64,000 bases of DNA. Origin: Calothrix sp. PCC 7103. GTDB lineage: Bacteria > Cyanobacteriota > Cyanobacteriia > Cyanobacteriales > Nostocaceae. The notes beneath the pieces were generated by a model. The model was not told the origin of the DNA. It saw only the letters and a list, made by a program, of their open reading frames with translations, and did no database searches. Positions 8,038 through 16,969 of the stretch are shown here, in pieces. The position numbers and the translations under genes are program-made. The DNA is taken from contig NZ_KB217478.1 of assembly GCF_000331305.1 (NCBI RefSeq), forward strand, positions 3,231,177 through 3,295,176, given 5' to 3'. How positions within the stretch are numbered: position 1 is the first letter of the stretch; each line of letters opens with the position of its first letter.

Positions 8038-8378
8038 ATATTTCTCACTCTTTATTGGTAAGCGGGGCGGAACCACCCTACATTTATTTTAATTTACGAA
8101 ACTTTACGTTAAAATTAGTGCAAGTATCACCAAATAACGATTAAATAATATAAGATTGCCTTACTCGTTTAATGATTATTTGTAAGCTCCTAGAACGTGA
8201 CACGAATTTAAAATACAATTCACAGATTGTCAAAGTGCGTTTTTCCCAATCAATCAAAGTTGAGATAAATTAAAGCTTGGCAATCAATAACGCTGGTTGC
8301 GAGGGTGGCAACCAACTCTTGCATTAAACCGTCTGTTGTAAATCACTAAATTCTCATGCAAAATAAGTATCCTACACT
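8038..8378. promoter_or_regulatory. Divergent intergenic region (~340 bp)
   Basis: It must contain the promoters of the minus-strand membrane protein and the plus-strand GT39 gene. The only structure I see is a small hairpin GGTTGC...GCAACC at 8295-8313, about 65 bp before the GT39 start. No recognisable operator or riboswitch. Confidence 0.4.
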
Positions 8379-10010
8379 ATGCCATTCGTAAACTTCATTT
8401 GGGGTCGTCTAGAGAAAAAGTACCGCACGGTTTCAAAACGACCAGACTCGATATGGGTAATTTTATTACTATTAGCAGCAGTAATCATTTTTACTATTGA
8501 TTTGGGTGACTTGCCTTTACGGGACTGGGACGAGGGTACGGTAGCACAAGTTGCGCGTGAAATATCTGAGGCGCCATTTAATTCATTACGTTGGCTTTAT
8601 CCAACTTTAGGAGGTGTACCGTATCATAATAAACCGCCTTTGATGCATATACTTATTGCTAGTTGCTATTCGTTGTGGGGAGTGCATGAGTGGACGGCGC
8701 GTTTACCTGGTGCAGTTTTAACCGCTGTTTCAGTACCATTACTGTATTTTATTGGGCGTGAAATATTCCATCAACGTACAGCCGCTATTTACAGCGCTCT
8801 AATTTATGTCACTATGCTACCAGTACTGCGGCATGGACGTTTAGCAATGTTAGACGGCGCCTCAGTATGTTTCTTTATGGTGATGATGTTGTGCTTGCTG
8901 CGTTCACGTCGTAATCTTCGCTATTGTCTTGGAGTTGGCATTGGGTTGGGGTTAATTTGTCTAACTAAGGGAATACTAGGAGTTTTATTTGCAGCAATTG
9001 CATTTGCCTTTTTATTTTGGGATACTCCGCGACTAATAACCAGCGTTTATATGTGGGTAGCCATTATAATTGGCTGTTTACCTGTAGGGTTATGGTACGC
9101 TGCTCAATGGCTTCACTACGGCAACACTTTTACTAACGTTGGTATGGTTGACCAATCGCTAAGTCGTATTTGGGAACCTGTAGAAGGACACTCACAACCA
9201 ATTTGGTACTATCCATTAGAAATTGTTAAATATACTCATCCTTGGTTACTATTCTTATTCGCAAGTTTTCGCTTGACTTGGCAAAATCGTAACCTCAGTT
9301 GGGCAAAACTAGTACTTGTATGGAGTTGCTTATATTTAGTTGCTATTTCTATAATGACTACAAAGCTGCCTTGGTATGTTTTTCCTATTTATCCAAGTTT
9401 AGCCCTTGCTCTTGGCGCCAAGGCTGCTGAAATTGAAAGTACACCTTTATTCTCATCCTATCCACGTCTTTGGGGAACAGGTTTAGGTATTCTTGCTGTT
9501 GCTGCAACTGGAGGCAGTATTTATTACAGCTTTGCAAAACCAGTACACACCGACTTACAGTTAATATTTGCCGCAGTCGCAGGTACTATGGCATTAGGCG
9601 CCATTTTAACAGAGAGAGGTGATGCACAATTTTTAAAGGTATTACTTTGGGGAACTTATATTTCGCTGTTGCTATTTGTAAAATCCAATTACTGGGTGTG
9701 GGAACTCAACGAAAACTATCCAGTTAAACCAGTTGCCCAAATGATTCAACGCGCAAATCCCAAAGGCAAAATTTACAGTTTTTCACCTTACCATCGTCCA
9801 TCACTCGATTTCTACAGTAATAGGGTTATACCTGCCGCTAATCAGCCAAACGTGATTGAACAATATTGGCGCCAAAATGGACAACCATACGTTTTACTCG
9901 AAGAATCTAACAGAGCAAAACTCAAGCTAGATGCAGCAGAAATTGTTGCGCGCACTGAAGCAGGCAATCAAGTATTTCTACTAATTACCAAAAGTACTAG
10001 TAGAATTTAA
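8379..10010 (+). CDS. GT39-family (ArnT/PMT-like) membrane glycosyltransferase
   Basis: A 543-residue polytopic membrane protein of the GT-C type with ~11-12 hydrophobic segments. The first long periplasmic loop carries the hallmark acidic pair in LPLRDWDEGTVAQVAREI (Asp51-Glu52), followed by GGVPYHNKPPLMHIL, the KPPL motif of the ArnT/dolichyl-phosphate-mannose group. Such enzymes transfer a sugar from a polyprenyl phosphate to lipid, glycan or protein on the outer face of the membrane. The acceptor cannot be told from sequence. The ~100-residue C-terminal periplasmic part (YSFSPYHRPSLDFYSNR) is also usual. It stands alone and no biosynthetic partners are adjacent. Confidence 0.85.
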   Translation: MPFVNFIWGRLEKKYRTVSKRPDSIWVILLLLAAVIIFTIDLGDLPLRDWDEGTVAQVAREISEAPFNSLRWLYPTLGGVPYHNKPPLMHILIASCYSLWGVHEWTARLPGAVLTAVSVPLLYFIGREIFHQRTAAIYSALIYVTMLPVLRHGRLAMLDGASVCFFMVMMLCLLRSRRNLRYCLGVGIGLGLICLTKGILGVLFAAIAFAFLFWDTPRLITSVYMWVAIIIGCLPVGLWYAAQWLHYGNTFTNVGMVDQSLSRIWEPVEGHSQPIWYYPLEIVKYTHPWLLFLFASFRLTWQNRNLSWAKLVLVWSCLYLVAISIMTTKLPWYVFPIYPSLALALGAKAAEIESTPLFSSYPRLWGTGLGILAVAATGGSIYYSFAKPVHTDLQLIFAAVAGTMALGAILTERGDAQFLKVLLWGTYISLLLFVKSNYWVWELNENYPVKPVAQMIQRANPKGKIYSFSPYHRPSLDFYSNRVIPAANQPNVIEQYWRQNGQPYVLLEESNRAKLKLDAAEIVARTEAGNQVFLLITKSTSRI

Positions 10011-10107
10011 TATTGCGTTATTGCTAGATAAAATCAATTATCAATTCCAAAATTATAAGTGCGGATAGTTTATTATTAGATCAATGACTATCCGTAAAGT
10101 TCATAAT

Positions 10108-10485
10108 TTACTGTTTATCAATAAAATTATCAGTTTTTTCAACTTTGTATAAGTTTTGCTCATAACTAGTATTTTGCTGCGTTGCGGCAATCATGCCAAA
10201 CACAATTGCTCCCCCAACAGCCAAAGCTAACATTGGACGCAGTAGCATAAAATCACGAAGAATCCGAGCCAGTGGACGGCTTTGACGGCGTAAAGCGCTA
10301 CTTACAATGATTTGCCTCAGTATAAAGGGGTCACGGACATAGTGTCCGCTTTGAGAGACAACTAACCGTTCTTGGCAATACGGACAACTAAATAATCCGA
10401 CGCAAGATTTAACAGGTTTTGGCGTAGCATTCTTTTGGCAAATTGGGCAGGTCAGGTAATGATTGTCAAAAGTGTGTGTATTCAT
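10108..10485 (-). CDS. Small zinc-ribbon membrane protein, function unknown
   Basis: 125 residues. The N-terminus has two CxxC-type knuckles (CPIC near 13-16 and CPYC near 34-37, with an extra Cys between), so a zinc ribbon is likely. One hydrophobic helix follows at ~88-108 (MLALAVGGAIVFGMIAATQQ). The short charged C-terminus has no motif. I do not recognise a named family. The start at 10485 lies about 75 bp from the 3' boundary of a group II intron remnant on the same strand, so its native promoter may have been separated from it. Confidence 0.6.
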   Translation of the reverse strand: MNTHTFDNHYLTCPICQKNATPKPVKSCVGLFSCPYCQERLVVSQSGHYVRDPFILRQIIVSSALRRQSRPLARILRDFMLLRPMLALAVGGAIVFGMIAATQQNTSYEQNLYKVEKTDNFIDKQ

Positions 10486-10560
10486 CTACTTAATCCGTCA
10501 AGTCCACTTATTCGCTAATTACAACTTAGTTATCTTGATTTCCGAGTTAATCCCAATTTT

Positions 10561-11030
10561 GGTAGAGTCGATGCCCGGTATTATCCGGGGCACCTCTCTG
10601 TTAGAACTGGACGTGCGCGTTTCCGTGCATCCAGCTCCCGATATTCTTAGCTTGCGCTTTTGCCCATGTGTATATAATCGTGACAGGATTCGTGTATTGC
10701 AATCAGATTATTAGGTTTCCAATTGTCGTGATTCCCATCTATATGGTGTAAGTGTACTCGTTCTTCACTAGTAAACTTTAATCCACAGTGTCCACATGTA
10801 TGGTTTTGCCTTTTTAGGGCTTTAGAGGTTTCCCCGTCATAGAGCTTGCTGTTACGCTCGCTCCAGTAGGATATGTCACCATCAAAAGGTGATTTATTAC
10901 CTTTGACGTTAACATGTTTGTTTTCGGAGTAAGGATAGGTGTTCACCTTGGGTAGTTTATGTACGGGCTGATTACCGTGATTCAACCACCAACGAATCGC
11001 ACAGATCGTCCCTATGGTCTAACTCCACTA
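10561..11030 (-). mobile_element. Group II intron, 3' remnant (RT/maturase C-terminus, domains V and VI)
   Basis: Minus strand, 3' end near 10561. Domain V is recognisable as a 34-nt hairpin at 10604-10637: it starts GAGC, has a CGGAAACG (GAAA) tetraloop and ends GTTC. Domain VI follows at ~10563-10600 with AGAG/CTCT and GCCCGG/CCGGGG pairing. Upstream is the end of the intron-encoded protein (10647-10985 and a few codons beyond). A TAG about 12 codons before that frame, and the lack of any reverse transcriptase motif further upstream, show that the 5' ribozyme domains and most of the protein are gone. The 5' limit is approximate. Confidence 0.75.
10647..10985 (-). pseudogene. C-terminal fragment of a group II intron reverse transcriptase/maturase (HNH endonuclease domain)
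   Basis: 112 residues from a TTG codon. The fragment begins in the middle of a protein (in-frame codons just upstream read AIRWWLNHG). It contains the segment NKSPFDGDISYWSERNSKLY typical of cyanobacterial intron-encoded proteins. An HNH domain follows: CGHCGLKFTSEERVHLHHID, then GNHDNWKPNNLIAIHESCHD, with paired Cys ligands and the catalytic His-His. Intact proteins of this type are ~550-600 residues, so 80% is missing. The HNH part looks undamaged, so a free-standing HNH protein is possible but unlikely. Position directly before ribozyme domain V supports the intron origin. Confidence 0.8.
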
Positions 11031-11274
11031 ATTACGTCCATGCATCAATTATGATTCATTGTTTTATGCAAGAAGCGGAGATGACATCCATAATGCTAGC
11101 TCACTTTCACTGTTTTCAAGGGGCAAATAGGCACGTGCGTGACCATTTAATGAAAAAATCGGCAGAACATTATGCTTTGAGTAAATACAGCTTGTCTGGT
11201 TGGTGTGGAATGCACGACAATATTGAGTAAGACATATATTTTAATTTTTTTATTAGATTTAAGTTCATTTATCC
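11031..11274. other. Leader region of the ClC gene
   Basis: About 240 bp between the intron remnant and the ClC start. No ORF with protein character. I looked for a fluoride riboswitch because some ClC proteins export fluoride, and did not find its conserved elements. Confidence 0.4.
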
Positions 11275-13188
11275 ATGACTCTCCTGCCTCCCACGTTTGA
11301 AAAGAAGGTGGCAGACCAACCTGTGTCTACTCCTTCTACACAACATCTAACACATTTGCTCAATCGGTTTCAATTATCACCCGAAACACTGATATTACTT
11401 TTAGGTCTGTTAATCGGTGGTGGTACTGGTATGGGTATTGTTACTTTCCATTACTCTATTCAGATTATTCATCACCTACTATTAGAAGATTTTATGGGGC
11501 TAGTAGGTACTTGGGGTGCATGGACTCTTTGGAGTGTTCCAATTATAGGCGGTTTGATTGTCAGTTTAATGCGCTGGCGCACTCAAGATTTTGGTCCGAG
11601 TTTATCTTCGCTAATTGCTGCTTCTAGAGATGGGGGTTTAAAGCAAAAACTTCGACCTGTTACAAAAATGCTCGCTGCCGCTGTTTCTTTGGGTAGCGGC
11701 GCCTCGCTTGGTCCTGAAGGACCGAGTGTGGAAATAGGTGCCAATTTTGGTGTTTTACTGTCGCAGGTGCTACAAGTCTCACAAGAACGCTTGCGCTTGC
11801 TATTAGCTGCGGGAGCTGCTGCTGGTCTTGCAGCAGGATTTAATGCCCCTATTGCAGGAGTCTTTTTTGCGTTAGAAGTCGTATTGGGTGCTACATCGTT
11901 CGCGACTTCAGCGGTGAGTGTTGTACTATTGGCTGCTGTACTAGCGGCGCTCATAGCTCAAATTGGTTTAGGTTCACAGCCTGCTTTTGAATTACCAGCT
12001 TATCAAGTTCGTAGCCCTTTAGAATTGCCTTTATATATAGGTTTAGGTTTGGGAGCAAGTTTAGTCTCGCTATCGTATACCCAAGCAATTCGATTTGCAA
12101 AAGCCTGTTTTGACGGAAAAGTACCTTATTTAAACTGGCTAGGTCTTATTCCAAAACCAGTTCATCCAATTATTGGTGGCGCCATCGTTGGAGCAGTAGC
12201 GCTACAATTTCCACAAATATTGGGAATTGGTTATGGAACAGTACAAGCGATGCTTCAAGATGTGCATTTATCAATTCAGCTTTTGCTTGCGTTGCTAATA
12301 TTAAAAATGCTAATGACTGCTGTATCTGCTGGCAGTGGTTTTGTGGGTGGTTTATTTGCCCCAGCAATGTTCTTAGGAGCATCATTTGGTGCGGCATACG
12401 CAAAAATTATCGCTCTGCTTGCACCCAATATTGCTATTTATATGGCGGCACCCCCTGCATATGCAATGGTCGGTATGGCTGCTGTACTCGCTGCCAGTGT
12501 TCGGGCGCCTTTAACATCAATTTTACTGCTATTTGAATTAACTCGTGACTACCGAATTGTTTTGCCATTAATGGCAGCAGTTGGGTTGAGCTTTTGGTTA
12601 GTAGAACAAATGTTGCCTAACGAAAACTCTAACTCCAATTTGCAGCGGATTGGGTTATCAGAGCTAAAAGATGAGCAAGCAGAAATGTTGCAAGAAATCT
12701 TAGTCATTGATGCAATGTATGCCAATCCAAAAAAGCTGCCTTCTACAATGAAAGTTTTAGAAGCAGCTTTGTCGATGTGGCACGCTCGTACTCATAGCGC
12801 ACTAGTGATTGATGACCTTGAACAACTAGTGGGTATAATTACTCTCGAAGATATCAACCGCACGCTCGCAAATTATCAAAAAAATTCAGATTTAGCCACT
12901 CAAATACAAAATAATTTGTCGAATCTGAGCTTGAAAGAAATATCTACTACTGATATTCTGTATGCTTACAGCGATGAACCTTTAACCGAGGCATTGGACA
13001 GAATGGCATTAAGAGGTTTACATCAATTACCAGTAGTAGCGCGAAACAATCACGAACAGATTTTAGGTTTACTCGAACGCGAACAAGTTGCATTGACCTG
13101 CAATTTAGCAGCAACGCGCAAAGCTTTAAGTCATTACTTACCGTCACCCTCCAAAACTGATGTTGAAGAGTGTCTTGTTAGCCAATAG
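11275..13188 (+). CDS. ClC-family chloride channel/transporter with C-terminal CBS pair
   Basis: A 637-residue protein: ~10-11 intramembrane helices to residue ~445, then two CBS domains (~470-535 and ~560-615). Filter motifs are GSGASLGPEGPS (140-151, gating Glu148), GFNAPIAGVFFALE (188-201) and GGLFAPAMFLGASFG. Two key positions differ from E. coli CLC. The GSGIP segment appears replaced by QDFGPSLSS near 104-112. The residue matching the internal proton glutamate (E203 in E. coli) is Val202. Loss of that Glu is typical of channels or uncoupled members, so this may be a channel rather than a 2Cl-/H+ exchanger. The CBS pair suggests control by adenine nucleotides. This is a single gene with no partners. 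Confidence 0.85.
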   Translation: MTLLPPTFEKKVADQPVSTPSTQHLTHLLNRFQLSPETLILLLGLLIGGGTGMGIVTFHYSIQIIHHLLLEDFMGLVGTWGAWTLWSVPIIGGLIVSLMRWRTQDFGPSLSSLIAASRDGGLKQKLRPVTKMLAAAVSLGSGASLGPEGPSVEIGANFGVLLSQVLQVSQERLRLLLAAGAAAGLAAGFNAPIAGVFFALEVVLGATSFATSAVSVVLLAAVLAALIAQIGLGSQPAFELPAYQVRSPLELPLYIGLGLGASLVSLSYTQAIRFAKACFDGKVPYLNWLGLIPKPVHPIIGGAIVGAVALQFPQILGIGYGTVQAMLQDVHLSIQLLLALLILKMLMTAVSAGSGFVGGLFAPAMFLGASFGAAYAKIIALLAPNIAIYMAAPPAYAMVGMAAVLAASVRAPLTSILLLFELTRDYRIVLPLMAAVGLSFWLVEQMLPNENSNSNLQRIGLSELKDEQAEMLQEILVIDAMYANPKKLPSTMKVLEAALSMWHARTHSALVIDDLEQLVGIITLEDINRTLANYQKNSDLATQIQNNLSNLSLKEISTTDILYAYSDEPLTEALDRMALRGLHQLPVVARNNHEQILGLLEREQVALTCNLAATRKALSHYLPSPSKTDVEECLVSQ

Positions 13189-13447
13189 CCATTAGTCAAT
13201 GGCTTATGTACGCATATTGGTTGTGCTAGTTTAAGCGCGCGAATTCACGTAAAAGCGCGCTATTAAACGTTCGCAGCATAAAATAGCCCCCTCCCAAGCA
13301 TTTGGCACCCTATATTACGTATATAGTTTGCGCGGACACAAAGCGCAGATTATTTCATAACGCCCATAAAAACAGGCATTGAGTAATAAGCGCTCGAATG
13401 TGCTGACTAATAACTAATGACTAATAAACAACTTGAGTTGAAGCTAT

Positions 13448-13864
13448 TTAAGCTGTAGCTTCCATCGCTTCACTTTCTTCACGTTCCTCTGAGTCAACCT
13501 GTCGGAGTCTGATGTGCTTTTTACCTAACGTGATGATGAACTCATCTCCTGCTTGGAGACCCATTTGTTTGGTGTAAGCCGAACCGATAAGCAAGTTACC
13601 GTTTGACTGCACACTAATCCGATAGCTAGCGCTGCGTCCACCGCGTCCATTTGCACTCGGTGAACTATCTAATTGAATGCCTTCTGCATCAATTAAGGCA
13701 TTCAAGAACTTCATCATATTGACGCGCTCGATGCCGTTTTTGGTAACGGTGTAGTATCCACAACGTTTAGCTTTTTCATCTTTGCTCAGATTTTCGAGTT
13801 CTTTGACTTTGGTGAGCAAATCTTCGCCGACGAGGGGTTCAATTTTTTTCTGTTTAGCCATCAA
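13448..13864 (-). CDS. cyAbrB-family transcriptional regulator
   Basis: 138 residues. The N-terminal part (LVGEDLLTKVKELENLSKDE, then CGYYTVTKNGIERVNMMKFL) is the domain peculiar to cyanobacterial AbrB-like proteins. The C-terminal part (YRISVQSNGNLLIGSAYTKQ, then MGLQAGDEFIITLGKKHIRL) is the AbrB-like DNA-binding fold, here at the C-terminus as usual in cyAbrB. Such proteins (CalA/CalB in Anabaena, Sll0359/Sll0822 in Synechocystis) regulate nitrogen, carbon and stress genes. I cannot say which of the two paralogue groups this is. The gene faces ~700 bp of non-coding sequence shared with the divergent Rrf2-cbiB-pyrR unit. Confidence 0.88.
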   Translation of the reverse strand: MMAKQKKIEPLVGEDLLTKVKELENLSKDEKAKRCGYYTVTKNGIERVNMMKFLNALIDAEGIQLDSSPSANGRGGRSASYRISVQSNGNLLIGSAYTKQMGLQAGDEFIITLGKKHIRLRQVDSEEREESEAMEATA

Positions 13865-14573
13865 CGTAAAACAAAAATGAATGGTTCAAAAGGTCGAATC
13901 GTTTTTATTTTAGCTGACAATTTGCTCTAAGGGAGTAGAACTTTTTATTTTTATATCAGCCTAGCTAAGTATATTACATAATTAGGTGGTTGAGAAAAGC
14001 AATATTAGCCTTATCGTCAAACTTTCTCTAAGGAACCGAAACCAAAGTCTTTCGTAACGTTGGATCAAAACAATTTTATTTATAGTATCCACCCACAAGC
14101 TGTTTTTGTGTCTTTCTGCTTACTCGTACAACAGTGTCAAGTTTTGTAATGAATGTTGAATCGTGAAGTTAAATATCGCAAACAAAAGGCCGTAACGCGA
14201 CAAGCGTAAATTTTGCACATAAGTGGCACCGTTGTCTACAGCAGTTGCGCGTCTTCTATTTTCCAAAATCCCTACATATATAGATGTAGTTTTTAGATTT
14301 ACGGTTCATTTGCTATACTATCGTCTTTCATTGACGTATAAAAAGGTATCTCTCAACCACTGTTGAGTTGCATCTATTATTGGCATATGAGTTAAGTATG
14401 TAACTAATCACGTAAACTTTTGCGCGTTTCGGTACGAGCAGTGTTTAAGATTCCTGAAGTAAAGCTAAAAAATTTGTCTTCTTACTCTTGGCATAAAAAT
14501 TACCAGACCGTAAATGTAACACTTGATAACAAAACATAAATACGATTAAAACAAATAGCACAAGTGTTTTCCT
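13865..14573. promoter_or_regulatory. Long divergent intergenic region (709 bp)
   Basis: Non-coding on both strands as far as I can read. It must hold the promoters of cyAbrB (minus) and of the Rrf2 gene (plus). Small hairpins are CTACATATATAGATGTAG (about 14273-14290) and CTCAACCACTGTTGAG (about 14353-14368). I see no NtcA (GTA-N8-TAC) or riboswitch consensus. The length is compatible with an unannotated small RNA, but nothing shows one. Confidence 0.4.
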
Positions 14574-15017
14574 ATGAAACTGACCACTCGCGGACATTAC
14601 AGCGTTAAAGCATTACTCGACTTGAGTATGCTTCGACCTACGAAAAGCGCATCTGTTAAAGCAATTGCATCTCGTCAAGATATTCCTGCCCCTTATTTAG
14701 AAAAATTACTAATCGAAATGCGACGTGCAGGACTGGTAAAATCAATTCGTGGCGCCGTAGGTGGATACCAGCTAGCCAAACCACCCGCACAAATATCAAT
14801 AGGAGAAATTTTAGAGGCAGTAGGTGAAAAAATGAATCCGAAGCTGCAACAACAATCTGAACCCGACCAAGCTCTTGACTGGGTAACGTTAACTCTCTGG
14901 CAACGGCTAAATCAAAAACTCAAAGAAGCTTTGTATAGTATCACTTTAGCTGACCTTTATTACGATGCCCGCAGTCGGCAAGCATCGCTTGGTGAAGAAG
15001 CTAGTTTTATTGTTTAG
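14574..15017 (+). CDS. Rrf2-family transcriptional regulator lacking cluster cysteines
   Basis: A 147-residue winged-helix protein: MKLTTRGHYSVKALLDLSML, SVKAIASRQDIPAPYLEKLL and the wing GLVKSIRGAVGGYQLAKP are standard for Rrf2/IscR/CymR. The protein contains no Cys at all, so it cannot bind the [2Fe-2S] cluster through the three Cys of IscR/NsrR. It should be read as a CymR/RirA-like or ligand/partner-controlled member. It lies 24 bp upstream of cbiB and is probably co-transcribed with it and pyrR, although neither cobalamin nor pyrimidine genes are known Rrf2 targets. Its own ~700 bp upstream gap is unusually long. Confidence 0.85.
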   Translation: MKLTTRGHYSVKALLDLSMLRPTKSASVKAIASRQDIPAPYLEKLLIEMRRAGLVKSIRGAVGGYQLAKPPAQISIGEILEAVGEKMNPKLQQQSEPDQALDWVTLTLWQRLNQKLKEALYSITLADLYYDARSRQASLGEEASFIV

Positions 15018-15041
15018 TGACTTGTCAATAGTCGATAGCCA

Positions 15042-16049
15042 ATGGTAACAATTACAGATAAATTACTAATTACTAACGTTATTGTGTTGCTGATTGCAGC
15101 ACTCTTAGACTATTTAATTGGCGACCCTATTAATTGGCTTCATCCAGTCCAACTAATGGGGTGGGTAATTTCTCGTTTTACTAATATCGCTTTATTCTTA
15201 TGTAAGAATACTTTGACACAAAGAATCGCTGGTATTCTCCTTACTATTTTTTTAATATTTGGTACTGGCACCATCAGCACTATATTGATAAAAGCGACTT
15301 TGTGGATACATCCTAACTTCGGAATTATTACTAAATGCATTCTACTTGCTAGTTGTTTTGCTGCAAAAAGTTTAAGAAACGCGGCTGAAACTGTCTTGGA
15401 ACCATTAATTTTAGAAGATACTGCGACTGCACGTCTAAAACTTAGCCAATTTGTGGGACGCGACACTGAAAATCTCTCTCAATCAGAAATATTACGTGCT
15501 GTTTTAGAAACTGTTACCGAAAACGCCACCGACGCTGTTATGGCGCCTTTATTTTATGCAATTGTTGGCATATTCATTAGTGCTTATATACCAATATTTG
15601 AACCTGTATCTTTAGCACTGGCATACAAAGCCAGTAGTACCCTTGATTCAATGGTAGGTTATAAACAGCAGCCCTACACATATTTAGGTTGGTTTAGCGC
15701 ACGAACTGAAGATGTTTTAACTTGGGTGCCTTGTCGTTTGACTGTAATAACTTTAGCTTTAATCTCTTTTAAACCTTTATATGTATGGAATATTTGTTGT
15801 CGTGATGCAGTATTAGACCCTAGTCCCAACTCTGGGTGGAGTGAGTGCGCTTATGCTGCCATACTAGGAGTGCAAGTCGGTGGCGCCAACTCTTACCGAG
15901 GAATAATTAAACATAAACCCTTATTGGGAGATAACATTCACCGAATTGAACCATCTTCAATCCGAGATTCGTTACAACTAACGAGATATTCGTTTTTAAT
16001 CTGGTTAGGGGTAGCTACCTCTATAGGCTTTTTGGTGACAAACAGGTAA
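15042..16049 (+). CDS. cbiB: Adenosylcobinamide-phosphate synthase (CbiB/CobD)
   Basis: 335 residues, an integral membrane protein with 4-5 hydrophobic segments. The family motif DYLIGDPINWLHPVQLMGW (residues 23-41) and the block VTENATDAVMAPLFYAIVG followed by YKASSTLDSMVGYKQQPY are diagnostic. The enzyme attaches the aminopropanol (phosphate) arm to adenosylcobyric acid in B12/pseudo-B12 synthesis. No other cobalamin gene is adjacent and no cobalamin riboswitch is seen, which is common for the scattered cyanobacterial pathway. The start is the ATG 24 bp after the Rrf2 stop, with no clear ribosome site, which favours translational coupling. Confidence 0.92.
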   Translation: MVTITDKLLITNVIVLLIAALLDYLIGDPINWLHPVQLMGWVISRFTNIALFLCKNTLTQRIAGILLTIFLIFGTGTISTILIKATLWIHPNFGIITKCILLASCFAAKSLRNAAETVLEPLILEDTATARLKLSQFVGRDTENLSQSEILRAVLETVTENATDAVMAPLFYAIVGIFISAYIPIFEPVSLALAYKASSTLDSMVGYKQQPYTYLGWFSARTEDVLTWVPCRLTVITLALISFKPLYVWNICCRDAVLDPSPNSGWSECAYAAILGVQVGGANSYRGIIKHKPLLGDNIHRIEPSSIRDSLQLTRYSFLIWLGVATSIGFLVTNR

Positions 16050-16088
16050 TCATAAATATAAAGCTTAAGAATTAGGGAAACTAACTAT

Positions 16089-16631
16089 ATGAATCTGTCT
16101 GCGAAAGTAGTCTCCATACTTTCACCTGAAGAAATTCGTCGCACTGTGAACCGTCTAGCTTCGCAAATTATTGAAAGAACTCGTGATTTATCGCAGTTGG
16201 TGCTTCTAGGTATTTTTACAAGAGGGGTACCACTTGCTGAATTACTCGCGCGTCAAATCGAAGCAATGGAAGGAATTTCAGTTCCAGTGGGAGCATTGGA
16301 TATCACGTTTTATCGAGATGACCTCGACCAAATTGGTCTGCGAACTCCAGCAAAAACTGATATTCCTTATGACTTAACAGATAAAACAGTTGTTCTTGTT
16401 GATGACGTTATTTTTAAAGGTAGAACTATCCGAGCAGCTTTAAATGCTGTTAATGAATATGGCAGACCAGAAGTAATTCGTTTGGCTGTGTTGGTTGACC
16501 GAGGTCATAGAGAAGTCCCGATTCATCCTGACTTTATTGGTAAGCAGCTACCTACTGCGAAAGAAGAAATCGTTAAAGTCTACTTGAATGACTTTGATGG
16601 TCGCGATGCAGTTGAACTTATAAGTTGGTGA
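16089..16631 (+). CDS. pyrR: Bifunctional pyr operon regulator/uracil phosphoribosyltransferase PyrR
   Basis: 180 residues, full length for PyrR. The PRPP loop [18 protein letters not shown] (~105-122) and the N-terminal [20 protein letters not shown] are characteristic. The enzyme makes UMP from uracil and PRPP; in Gram-positive bacteria it also binds pyr mRNA to attenuate it. I see no pyr anti-antiterminator RNA nearby, so the enzymatic role may dominate. AGGGAAA precedes the ATG. It is 39 bp after cbiB on the same strand, so it is likely in one transcript with Rrf2 and cbiB. Confidence 0.92.
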   Translation: MNLSAKVVSILSPEEIRRTVNRLASQIIERTRDLSQLVLLGIFTRGVPLAELLARQIEAMEGISVPVGALDITFYRDDLDQIGLRTPAKTDIPYDLTDKTVVLVDDVIFKGRTIRAALNAVNEYGRPEVIRLAVLVDRGHREVPIHPDFIGKQLPTAKEEIVKVYLNDFDGRDAVELISW

Positions 16632-16713
16632 TATGTCGCTAATATATTGATGAGTTTGGCAATAGGTATTAATATTTATTAATATACTGTTAACAAACTT
16701 TACGAGAGTCAAT

Positions 16714-16917
16714 ATGAATTATTTTCTGGTGGCTATAGACAAGGCATCTTACAACTCGCATCTCCAGGCGATTTTGACTTTTGTAGGTATAGGAGGATTT
16801 TTAGCAGCTACGATTCTTGGCTCAATTGGTTGGTATAACTCGAAGCGTCCTGCAGGTTGGGAAGCTAGCAAGACACCTGGTTGGGTACCAAAAGTGCCAG
16901 AAAAAGAACAAAAGTAG
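16714..16917 (+). CDS. Small single-helix membrane protein, possibly Psb35-like
   Basis: 67 residues with one hydrophobic helix (AILTFVGIGGFLAATILGSI, ~19-38), followed by a conserved-looking tail GWYNSKRPAGWE and Pro/Lys-rich end. The start at 16714 has an ACGAGAG stretch upstream. Short cyanobacterial membrane proteins with this SYNSHLQ and YNSKRPAGWE signature resemble what I remember of Psb35, a photosystem II assembly-related protein. I hold this only as a possibility. It is 82 bp after pyrR on the same strand, and the ATG and codon use look real. Confidence 0.65.
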   Translation: MNYFLVAIDKASYNSHLQAILTFVGIGGFLAATILGSIGWYNSKRPAGWEASKTPGWVPKVPEKEQK

Positions 16918-16969
16918 CATAGGTCTTCTTCGCCTGTGCAATAATTAGGCATTTGGTCAAGTGAAATGC

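Noticed and set aside
10463-10714. 83-codon plus-strand frame over the intron 3' end
   Set aside because: It crosses the group II domain V/VI structures and encodes no recognisable protein.
11031-11274. Fluoride riboswitch upstream of ClC
   Set aside because: No conserved aptamer blocks were found, and the ClC has the GPEGP-type filter rather than clear fluoride-type features.
11583-11954. 123-codon open frame opposite the ClC gene
   Set aside because: Ala/Thr/Pro-rich antisense of conserved ClC helices; the plus-strand frame is clearly the real gene.
16050-16088. pyr mRNA attenuator before pyrR
   Set aside because: The 39-bp spacer is too short for the PyrR-binding loop and terminator.
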